Assembly (NCBI GenBank): GCA_012845835.1
Contig: JABAKD010000019.1
Location: forward strand, 13,533,344 to 13,597,343
DNA length: 64,000 nt
Source: Undaria pinnatifida
Taxonomy: Eukaryota > Sar > Phaeophyceae > Laminariales > Alariaceae
Reading direction: 5' to 3'
Shown here: positions 13,386 to 21,958 of the stretch, one piece after another
Layout of the letters: every line of letters starts with the position of its first letter
Numbering within the stretch: position 1 is the first letter of the stretch
Position numbers and translations under genes: made by a program
The notes under the pieces: generated by a model
What the model saw: only the letters and a program-made list of their open reading frames with translations
What the model was told of the DNA's origin: nothing
Databases searched by the model: none

Positions 13386-13622
13386 GTGCTAAGGTTTAGT
13401 TGCGTCAGCTCATCTACAGTACCTGCCCTATATGACACCCTCAGGAACCGTCTAACTGACCTGGCTAAGGTCACAACGGTAGGTAAGGTAGCCCCCGTTT
13501 TCACTGAAGCCACACGTCACTCAACCATGTTTCGCGCTAAACATGTACACCCTTCTAATGTCGGGTTTGACACCGGCTACGAAACATTCCGAGGGCCGCG
13601 CGTATTTTCAACGTCAATATAG
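13386..13622 (+). other. Open frame of uncertain status (about 78 codons)
   Basis: Stop-to-stop plus-strand frame directly after ACATAG, ending TAG at 13,622. The start is GTG, so if real it is an internal exon or decayed gene, not a complete ORF. The product has a balanced composition with charged and aromatic residues (for example GFDTGYETFRGPRVF). No family recognised. Confidence 0.15.
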
Positions 13623-14383
13623 TGACAACAGCAGTAGCTAATTTGCCGACTCTGTCTTGGTTCACTGAAATTATAAGCCCCGTCGGTGATCTCTTTAGCA
13701 TAACCTCGTTCGCACAAGGCCGAGTTCAATATTGAAAAACGGGGAGCTCCGAAACATCAACGGAATAACCGCTCTCGAACTTCGATTTTCCCGAGAAACC
13801 TCACGCCGAGATTCGTGCGGGACATTTTCGACACCGAACGCAGTTGTTGTACTGGGTCGTTTGTGATTGGAGGGGTGGGAGTGGTCTGTTTCTAGTGCGG
13901 TGTGCATCGAATTATTGCTGAAAAAAAGAGCAATTCGACGTGGACCTGCCTACCTGTCAAGTCCCCACAGCGAACAAAAAAAAAAGACGCCTCACCTGCT
14001 CCTACAAGCGCAGCACGTTGTGGCCTTCAAATTTCTGACTATCGGAGCAGATCAAACTTGGAACTACTCCATCTCTCGTTGGATGGACACTCCTTTGACG
14101 CAACAGCAGTACTCGACCATGGGTTTGCTTATCAAGCTGCCTAAACCATTTCTCTCGAAATCGCATTTTAGCTGAGGCGTTGAGCTCCTCAAGTAAAGAG
14201 AGCGCACGAGAAATCAATCCATCCCCTGTTGATGGTATCAGTATGCGCCAGAGATCGTCACCAAACATGATGTTACTCATATCGATATACGATGCCATCG
14301 GGCATCAACATCGCTTTGACAAGTCTCGTCTCTAATCAAACCAGAAAGGGCTGATCACCAGGGCATGTTATTATATTGTTGAC

Positions 14384-14640
14384 CGAAAGTGGGGGCCGGG
14401 GGGGGGCGAGAATATAAAAAAAGTCATGGGCTGGGCCGGGCAGGTAAAATAAAATTGAACGTGTGCCAGTCCAGGCCGGGCCGGGCCGAGAGTTTTGAAA
14501 TTTTGATGGGCCGGACCGGGCCGGGCCGAGGGTTCGGAATATTTGGTGCCCCGGCTGAACCTGGTCGAGAGTTTTGAAACATTGACGGGCCGGGCCAGGT
14601 CGTGGCCCACGAGATGTGGGTTTTAAATGGGCCGCTTTGC
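14384..14640 (+). repeat. GGCCGGGCC minisatellite, about 39-bp period
   Basis: Three to four degenerate copies of a unit of the form CCGGGCCGGGCCGAGAGTTT followed by TGAAATTTTGAT, beginning near 14,474, with flanking GGGCTGGGCCGGGC at 14,425 and GGCCCA-rich sequence to about 14,640. A neighbouring ~95-bp degenerate duplication lies at about 14,684-14,860 (ATGATG-rich, with TGCCCA repeats). Protein frames across it are repeat artefacts. Confidence 0.7.
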
Positions 14641-14860
14641 CCAGCCCATGATGCGGCCCATTTGTTTCGCAGTCCGGACTGGGCCGCAGCCCATGAAATG
14701 CGGTATTCTGTTGTTGCTACGATGACGAAGTCCACCCTGCCCACGATGTTGCCCACGCGGTTTTGCGGGTCCGCCCTGGCCGCGGCTTATAAGATGCTGC
14801 GTGCTGTGAATACTACTACGATGATGTCCACGTCCGCTCTGCCCATGAGGCAGCAGCCGG

Positions 14861-15088
14861 ACGGCCCCAGGCCGACACATGGACCGGCCAGTATACAACC
14901 TGTGCTGAAACGCTGCACGATATCGGTTTACCGTTGGGCACGAAAAACAACAACAACAAGCCAGTATAACAAATAGGTTCGACACTCCATAATGTTAAAA
15001 ACAAATTCAATGATAACGAAAGGTGAAGATAGTTGATAAATCAGGCTAACTCAGGCGTATCTATCCATACCATACACCACCGCAGCTG
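14861..15088. other. Unassigned, short
   Basis: No recognisable feature between the GGCCGGGCC minisatellite and the open frames at 15.1 kb. Confidence 0.4.
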
Positions 15089-15290
15089 TTGCCCACTAAA
15101 TTTTGGACAGGACGCAAGCAGAACAAACTAACAATCTGTATTCAGAAACTGTGTGCACATTCCGGTCTATACACAACAGTGACGAGAGTACAGCTGCACA
15201 TCCACATTTGGCCTATTGCGTTTAATGCGCACAACTCCAAAAAAAAACCCGCACTTCTCCAACACCAACAGCATTCGCCGCCTCTGCAAC

Positions 15291-15443
15291 ATGGCTTCCG
15301 TAGCGCTTTCGTGCGTACAGCTTTCATCTTTGCCTGGTTTTTCGTCAAGGAGGACGGCAGAGTGGCTAAATATCCCCACGAGAAAAGGAGCACCCTTGCC
15401 AACCGGCATATTGCTTGGAGCCGGGGTGCGCACTTTGACGTAG
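15291..15443 (+). other. Short frame with transit-peptide-like N terminus
   Basis: ATG at 15,291 in the context AACATGG opens a 50-codon frame starting MASVALSCVQLSSLPGFSSR, rich in Ser/Ala/Leu with RR and few acids, which resembles a plastid transit peptide. A longer overlapping frame (15,089-15,649) lacks an ATG start, and a third frame from about 15,485 to 15,655 is acidic and protein-like (DRVEAETLAIVDDVLSLSK). They could be parts of a spliced or decayed host gene; no family is recognised and no convincing intron was found. Confidence 0.2.
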
Positions 15444-15657
15444 CGCCGGCTGGTCCCAACGCCCACATAATTGGGATGTTGATTCGTCGTCCACGGCACT
15501 CGATCGTGTCGAGGCCGAGACGCTTGCAATCGTTGACGACGTTCTCTCCCTGTCAAAAGTTGCGTACATTACTATGTCCTCCGGAGACAAACGCTCGCAG
15601 CCTAGGCGACAAACTCGATCGTGGCCTGCCTACGACGGAATTTATATAATTTAATTT

Positions 15658-16210
15658 CTTCAATGGGTATTTGAAGCATAGCTTACTGCTGGAGATGCGC
15701 GTATCATAGCATACGTTTTGTACGTCGTTCGCGTCTTCCTACACACGCATACACGCCAAAACGTGGGTGGATTTCAACTGTTTTTTGTCTGCAGTCTACA
15801 CATCAACACCAGCAGCTCGTTTAGTTTTCACATTGCTCTAGTATATATCATTATATGGATATATGATGGCATACGACAGAAAGCGGTGTACCGCCAATAT
15901 TCCGCGCCACCGCGCCGTACAGCAGAATACACCTAGGTTTTTGACCCCGATCCGCGACGCTCATTGGTCAACTCAACCTCGTACCGGTGTTTGACACCAA
16001 CCCCTTGCGGTACATCGTTCCGCGGCTCCTCAGCTCAGCCGTCACCATTTCCTGACGCGACCCATAACGCTTTCAGTCGCAAAATTCACCATGCGGACCG
16101 ACTTTGCCTCTGGATCTTCACGACGCACATTTTTTCAGTTTCTGGCCATGAGGGCAAGGTCATGTAGCGTCCATAGAACGACGTTCTTTCATATTCCTTC
16201 AGAGATATGG
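15658..16210. other. Unassigned
   Basis: AT-rich in the first part, with no repeat or gene recognised. It ends at the poly-T edge of the SINE. Confidence 0.4.
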
Positions 16211-16517
16211 ATTTTTTTTTTTTTTGAACACTTTCACTTTCCAGCTTCTGGACAAGCCGTGGTCACAGGTGTCATCCCTTCTCCTCCCCAGTTCTCGCCT
16301 TCAATTTTTATCGCGCATAGGGTTCAGCAATCCCACTGCTCGTCGATTGTTCATCGAATGTTGCTAACTCACGCTCTCGCGCTTTCCGCAAGTCAATTTG
16401 TCCACAAGAAAAAGTCCCAACGAATTTATACGAGTATGCACTCGGCGGGGCTCGAACTCACGAAACTGACCTATACCAGGCTCGAGGATAACCTGATACG
16501 CCACCGGGGCGACCGGT
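16211..16517 (-). mobile_element. tRNA-derived SINE, copy A
   Basis: On the minus strand the element starts near 16,517 with ACCGGTCGCCCCGGTGGCG. It has an A-box-like TGGCGTATCAGG (16,492-16,503) and a B-box GTTCGAGCC (16,449-16,457), a spacing suited to an RNA polymerase III internal promoter. A tRNA-unrelated body follows (TGAACCCTATGCGCGATAAA, CACGGCTTGTCCAGAAGCTGG), and it ends in a 14-nt A tail (T run at 16,212-16,225). A second copy lies on the plus strand at 54,790-55,071 with the same head, body and end. The pairing of anticodon arm bases is too poor for a functional tRNA. No clear target duplication was found. Confidence 0.75.
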
Positions 16518-17386
16518 TAATATACCTACCCCCAACGAATCTCACTTTCTTTACACTCAACAACCCATCTTACTCGCCTCGGCAAAACGCTTCTAGCCGC
16601 AGCATGCATCCATACCTTATAGTCTATGCCTTCGGCTAAACCAAACCTACCCGACCATGTCTGTGTCGGTAGACTGACTGCATGGCTACAGGATGACAGG
16701 TAGAAGGCTATCTACAAGACGACATCGTAAAATACTCCCGAAATTTCAAGGTCCTCATTTCATTACCTGAAAGCCGTCGTTTCGTATATAACCATCAGTG
16801 TGCGACTACACAAATGGCGCTACCACTCAACAACCTCTTTTTTGTTTAATAGTTTTTTGGGATGGGTAGTGTATTATAGGATATTTAGCGGGCGTTTCAA
16901 GTGTGCCCGAGTTCTTGGCTACCAAGTTCAAGTTGTGGCCTCTCTCCCTTGCGTAGATTTCAACATAATGCGGTGTACGAGGTCGCAAGGCGGACGGCGG
17001 ACGTCATCAGGTGTATGTGTGGGCCAGCAGGGTCGTACGTGTGCGTGTAGCGAGACTGTCACTCCCTCTGTGTCCTTTCGCCCCAGCCTCTTCCCAACCA
17101 TCCATCCATACCTAACGCAATACTGGGGCTGGTCCTGTGACCACGGACTTGATTTTGCGAGATAATACTGGAACAACATTTTGTACAGGTAATGTATGAC
17201 AATATGATGAAATTTAAATGTCATGTTTCGAGAGTAAAAGAAAACGCGTAGTTGTAAAATGGTAGTAGATACTGCAGTATGTACACTTTACGTGACAAAG
17301 ACGACAAACTCACGCCATAAACGCATTGCAAGCGAGAGAAACGAAAAAAAAGAGAAAAATAGAATAAATATAATAATTGAGTCTTT
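16518..17386. other. Unassigned interval with a small R2 fragment
   Basis: Mostly unrecognised. At 17,118-17,165 there is a fragment of repeat family R2 (GGTCCTGTGACCACGGACTT), the same phrase as near 53,818 and 54,655. AT-rich sequence at 17,165-17,386 may serve as 3' flank of the minus-strand exon-like frame that follows. Confidence 0.4.
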
Positions 17387-17650
17387 CTATGGCAGCCCCC
17401 CCAGCATTTCTTGAACGAAATCGTCGGATTTGAAACCAGCCCACGACCGTATCTCCTGAAATACTATGCCCTTTGCCACCCCGACGTCATCGATCAATAG
17501 TCCCTCGCAAACAAGAAAATGCGTCAAAACATATTTTTCATAGCATCTTTCCTCTTGTGGAGCAGCCACACTAATAGATCGAAGTCGAAGTATAGAGGTT
17601 CTCCTATAGTCTATTTCTGAGACTCCTGACTTGGTAAAATACTCTGCACC
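17387..17650 (-). CDS. Exon-like frame, unrecognised protein C-terminus (87 codons)
   Basis: A minus-strand frame open from just after a TGA at about 17,651 to a TAG at 17,387. It has no ATG near its 5' end, so if real it is the last exon or a truncated gene. The sequence is protein-like: EIDYRRTSILRLRSISV, then EERCYEKYVLTHFLVCEGLL, IDDVGVAKGIVFQEIRSW and KSDDFVQEMLGGLP at the C-terminus, an amphipathic, mixed charged/hydrophobic protein without low complexity. Possible acceptor sites (GTGCAG, GTGAG) lie at its 5' edge. Its upstream side is cut about 100 bp away by an R1 copy starting at 17,751. AT-rich sequence follows the stop. No family recognised; chance open frame remains possible. Confidence 0.3.
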   Translation of the reverse strand, partial: GAEYFTKSGVSEIDYRRTSILRLRSISVAAPQEERCYEKYVLTHFLVCEGLLIDDVGVAKGIVFQEIRSWAGFKSDDFVQEMLGGLP

Positions 17651-17750
17651 TCACCCCAAAAAAGGATTTTCAATGATGTGAATGTACACTTCGATGGTCA
17701 GACTAACGACCCGATGGGTATAAACGCAATACCGGGTACATATATATAAA

Positions 17751-18780
17751 ATAAAAAATGAAAATACACTCCAGCTGTGAGATCGAAGATTTCGTCGGAA
17801 CTCATCTTTGCAAGCTGTGTGTGATACTCCGATCGCGCGCATTACGAGTTGTGTGTCCTCATTAAGGATATAGGTCGGCGACTCCCCTTACAACTACAGT
17901 GTAGCTATCAGGGTCAACAGGATGATTTTAGTCAGTCTGTGCGCGGAAACTATAAAACCCGTTTCTGAGGGGGACAAAATCTGACAGCTGTGAAGAGAAA
18001 TGCATCCTTTTATCAAGTGAATCTTGTAAGTCGAATAACCGGTGAGGGGGGTGGGGCGGAGTTTTGAAGGTCGTGGGGGCCTGGTTTTGATCAAAGGCGA
18101 GCGGGTTTGGAGGAGGGGGGGGGGGGGGGGGGGGGGGGGGGAAGGGGGCAATTTGTGCATGTAAGCTATAAATCCTTTCGAGGGGATAAATCTGACGGTT
18201 TTGGCACCAGTATATTATTGGGGGCGGGGGGGGGGGGTTGGGGCGGGGGGGGGGGGAGGAGGGGCGGGGGGGGCAGCTCAACATGTGCCTGGAAACAATA
18301 CATTATTTTGAGGGGATAAATGTGACGGTTTTGGAAATAACACATCAGTTTATCAAGTATATCCTGGGGTAAGTCGTACAATCGGTGAGTAAAGAGAGGG
18401 TGGAGTGTTCGAGGGGGTGGGGTTGGGATGGGTTGGGGGGGAGGTGGGGTGTGTGGGGGCGGGGGGGGGGGCGGGGGGGGGAGGAAGGGCTTTAGGTGAG
18501 GGGTTTGTTATACGTGTGGTGCTAGGTCTAGGCGATGGTGCGGGTGATGGGGAAGAAGGGGGCGTTCGAGGCGGGGCGGGGGGGGGGAAACACAGCGGCA
18601 TGGATGGCTCTCGAAAGATAATGAGGTGATATCCTGTGCGTGAAGTGTTTATTAATGTGGCGGATTTCGATATTTGGTGGGGCGTTTGAGTAAGGGAGAG
18701 CAAGAGGGGGGGGGGAGGGGGGGGGGGAGGGGGGGGGGGGAAATTTTTTAGGAGGTTTAGGTCACAAATAATATTATATA
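17751..18780 (+). repeat. R1 copy, plus orientation, well preserved
   Basis: Clear module order. T (17,751-17,913: ATAAAAAATGAAAATACACT to CTATCAGGGTC); AACAGGATGATTTT linker; module 1 (ACTATAAAACCCGTTTCTG ... GGGCGGAGTTTTGAAGG) closed by a 27-nt G run at about 18,115; module 2 (GCTATAAATCCTTTCGAGGG) with G runs; module 3 (ATACATTATTTTGAGGGG ... AAGTCGTACAATCGGTGAG); module 4 (GTGGTGCTAGGTCTAGGCGA, CATGGATGGCTCTCG, GGCGGATTTCGATATTTGG) and a final G run before AATTTTTTAGGAGG. Nearly identical by eye to the minus copies at 23,780-24,815 and 28,330-29,257. Confidence 0.9.
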
Positions 18781-18782
18781 TA

Positions 18783-18990
18783 TATTATAAAAAATGAAAA
18801 TACACTCCAGCTGTGAGATCGAAGATTTCGTCGAAACTCATCTTTGCAAGCTGTGTGTGATACTCCGATCGCGCGCATTACGAGTTGTGTGTCCTCATTA
18901 AGGATATAGGTCGGCGACTCCCCTTACAACTACAGTGTAGCCATCAGGGTCAACAGGATGATTTCAGTCAGTCTGTGCGCATATATGTAA
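18783..18990 (+). repeat. T module, second tandem copy, truncated R1
   Basis: A complete T module plus the first bases of R1 (GATGATTTCAGTCAGTCTGT) directly follows the previous R1 copy in the same orientation, then stops at GTGCGC. This is a short tandem start without G-run modules. Confidence 0.85.
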
Positions 18991-20494
18991 TAAATGTACG
19001 ACGTTCGAGGGGACATGGATCGGCAAGTTTTTGGTTTTTGTCTCGGGCTTAATTTAGGACTCTCGAATCTCGGGTTTCTCGGTCAAATTACTTCATTCGA
19101 ACACTGGTTTCGAGAGGCTGCTCCAACGCCCCTCGCCCTGCCTTATGCGTTCCGCACCTGGCCGTGAACGCGTATGGGGACTAAGGGAGACAGCGAGAAG
19201 TGGGCAATGTCTATGTTGTGGGCGATAATCCCGAGCTTGTCTTCGGCTCTTGATGTGTTGAGAGGTTGAACAAACACACCATGGAACAACATTTCCCAGT
19301 CATTTCAAAATAGGATTCTTATTTGGTCCCGACAACTCAAACAGTTTGCCCTCTCGAAGCTACTTGTCGTTGCCTTCCGATATCGGAGTTATTTGCCAAC
19401 TCTCTTCTTTATTGCGGCGGCTGCAACGCCCCTCGTCCTTATTTATCTGTTCCCTACCAGGCCATGAACGCGTACTACCTGTCGGTTCGAGACACACGCG
19501 AGAATTGGCGACGATTTCCGATTTTGGATTCCTCGGTAGATGTAAATCCGAGGGCGGGTCAACATATGGCCTGCTAATCGAACACACAGCAGTAACCACA
19601 ATAATAGGGATCTTCAACAAACAACATGTCCTGCGCGCCAGCAATGGATGATACGGCAGTTTCTAATCTACATGTATAGTCTAGGGATCTTGTTGTGTAA
19701 CGGCACATATGTAAGAGAATTTTTTCCTCTATAATTTGTTTTTGGTAGTTTACCGTCACCCGACAGGGGTACTCCTTGAACTGGCACCATCGCGTTCACG
19801 ACCTTTATACCGACACCCTCTATTTAAAGGGTTTCCGTCGCTGCTGCAGGTCCCCCGGGCGTATCCAATTGTTTCTTTACAATAGCGTAACTGGTTTAGC
19901 ACGACGGTTTCCCGCCACCCACATGAGTGTGTACCGATGTGTTCATTTGTTGTTGTAGGCTGTCCGTCGTTGCTGCAGGTAGTTCGGGCGTGCCCGATTA
20001 TTTTTGCAGACCATCTTTGTTCACCTTGGAGCGTAATAGATAACAAGGACTGTTTGCCACCACAACTTGGTTTCTTCTAGTCATTTAATCGATGCCTCCC
20101 CCTTCATTTATTTTTGCTGCTCTCCAAGATTTCTACATGATATGGAGCTGTTTTGGGGGGGGGAGTCTAGATGTCTGGAACAGGAATGCTTTTAGTACCT
20201 GGAGGGCGCCAGTTACTATGGTTACTACAATGTTATTAACAGAGCAGTTACATTTCTGGTGTAGCAATACTGTTGTCGGTTCTGCACTCCCATGGGGAAT
20301 ACGGTTGCCACCATAGGATCAATTGAGCTGTTGCGTGTCGCACATATTCCGTTGTTTTTATCCTCTTCCAGACATTTTCAACAGGCGGGTCGATGTTTTC
20401 GAGCAACATTAATAATATCTGTTTGAAGATGTTCCGGTTAACGTGGAAATAAGTGTTAAGTTGGTCGGGGCCTATCTTGTATCCTATCTTGCGC
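18991..20494. other. Unassigned, with a ~300-bp degenerate duplication
   Basis: The phrase AACGCCCCTCG(C/T)CCT and then GCC(G/A)TGAACGCGTA occurs at about 19,120-19,170 and again at 19,422-19,473, so a diverged ~300-bp tandem duplication spans roughly 19,050-19,600. Another local duplication near 19,840 and 19,970 contains CGTCG(C/T)TGCTGCAGGT and CGGGCGTXXCC-type sequence. No gene recognised. Confidence 0.5.
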
Positions 20495-20770
20495 CGAGTC
20501 GGGAGGCTGTTGGGGGTAATGGTACCATTTGATTTTGGTCTACAACTGTTTTTGTTTGCCTTGTGGGAGGCAGTAGTGATGCATGTCTGGATGATCCTCA
20601 ACCTCCCAGTTAAGCACCTTTTTTTCTCGTATTGTGAAAGTGCAAATTGGACTGAGAGCCGTCAGCGTTGCCTCTATAGCTTTCCCTTCAGTAGTGCTTC
20701 TGTGCAAGTGAGTTCTTCGTATGTTTTGGAATTAAACCTGGATGACCTATCGTATATATTCGATTCAACC
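20495..20770 (+). repeat. Degenerate repeat unit, copy 1 of 3
   Basis: Shares GTTTGCCTTGTGG, TGTCTGGATGATCCT and ATTGGACTGAGAGCC with units at about 24,832-25,180 and 25,190-25,450 in the same orientation. The three lie on either side of the R1 cluster at 22-24.8 kb. Confidence 0.55.
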
Positions 20771-20823
20771 CACACCGTGTAGCAAAATAAATAATACACA
20801 CATAGCCGAACTATGAAGAGTAA

Positions 20824-20850
20824 CGGTATCATAAGTGTATTATGATACCG
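20824..20850. other. Perfect 11-bp hairpin
   Basis: CGGTATCATAA, a 5-nt loop GTGTA, and the exact reverse complement TTATGATACCG. It stands alone just before the C-run at 21.0 kb. It could be a MITE remnant or a chance palindrome; no role is evident. Confidence 0.6.
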
Positions 20851-20879
20851 CTACAACCCATAGTTGTCAAGGCTGGTTA

Positions 20880-21102
20880 CTGCATGTCTATCTTCAGGGA
20901 TAAATATGCATTTAACCATACTTGACAAAAGCCGCGAGAGGGAACGTTGAAATTCCCAAACGTCCCTCGCAACTTCGTTTTAGGCCCCCCGAAGCAGTTC
21001 TCTCGGCGTACAAAAATACATTTTGCAGATATATACAATAGCCCCCCCCCCCCCCCTTTCCCCCCCCCCCCTCCCCCCCCCCAACCACTGTACACCAGTA
21101 TA
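20880..21102. other. Unassigned, with C runs
   Basis: A region ending in C runs at about 21,042-21,082 interrupted by TTT and T. No R1 module flanks these runs, so they are not part of a recognisable R1 copy. Confidence 0.5.
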
Positions 21103-21480
21103 TATTCGAAAACACGATTCTGATACAATACGATAATGAAGTCTAGAACATCAAACAAAAAGTACGTGAGGAAAAAACCACGTGGTTGCAAAACAAACAA
21201 AACAAAATAATATGTATTCGAAAACACCACCCTGATTCAATACGATAACGAAACCTAGAACATCAACCAAAACGTACACGTGTAGCAAAAAACTACGTGG
21301 TTACAAAATAACATGTATTCGAAAATACCGCTCTGAAACAGCACGATAACAAAGTCTAGAACATAAACCAAAACATATACGTGTAGCATCAAAAACGCGG
21401 AAAGCACCACTTTGAAACAATACGATAACCAAGTCTAGAATATCAACCAAAACATACGTGAAACAAAAACCACGCGGACA
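21103..21480 (-). repeat. Tandem repeat, about 100-bp unit, 4 copies
   Basis: Four diverged copies of a unit containing TTCGAAAACACC, ACGATAACGAAGTCTAGAAC and CCAAAACGTACACGTG, starting near 21,103, 21,211, 21,310 and 21,398. Minus-strand frames across the units give similar hydrophobic peptides (DVLDFIIVLYQ-like) because the unit repeats; they are not evidence of a gene. Confidence 0.8.
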
Positions 21481-21958
21481 CACGACACACTAAAACCATA
21501 TATACGTCCGCATACGAACACCAGTCAAAAGATGGAACCCATATACCCTGGGTTCCAAATTGAGGTCCCTACGAGTCAGAAACATCATATAGTCCACATA
21601 AAGTCTTTACACAAACCTAAAAATGCGTCACAACTGCTCGTTGCCAAATGACAGGTTCATCATAAACGCAAGAACAAACAGAACGAGAGGCAGGGTAATG
21701 GAAGCAGCGCAAATCATTATAGCATTCGCCCACCACATCACCTCCTTTGAAATTGGTTTTGGGCATCAGCGAACTGGGTCCAACGCATGCCCCTAGTGTC
21801 TTAGGTGGAGTGAGGAGCGGTAGTAAAAATCAAGTGCGCTGCTCGATAAACTGTTCCTGACCGTCGGTATACTGAACAATCTTCGGGCGCGTCTTCTCTG
21901 TGTCAGGTGTGTGAGGAATTTCTTTGTCGTTTTTCAAGCAAGCGGTTGCGTTGGCATA
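21481..21958. other. Unassigned
   Basis: No repeat or gene recognised; it ends where homology to the R1 tail begins (CTTGATGTAAAGGAAAGG). Confidence 0.4.

Larger units (their letters stand above)
11191..14380. other. Long unassigned interval
   Basis: No repeat family or protein family recognised over most of this stretch. Around 11,355-11,480 a phrase (CCCCGGACATGGAACTAC / CCTCGAACATGGAAACTAC) occurs twice about 100 bp apart, a small degenerate duplication. Two protein-like open frames are listed separately (12,184 and 13,386). A GGGTTAGGATTGGG phrase near 12,008 is not a telomere array. Confidence 0.4.

Noticed and set aside
18353-18703. Long Pro/Gly-rich frames through R1 copies (also at 7,470-7,883, 23,392-23,739, 24,201-24,524, 28,342-28,716)
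   Set aside because: They are translations of G or C runs in a non-coding repeat; frames change between otherwise near-identical copies as the run length changes.
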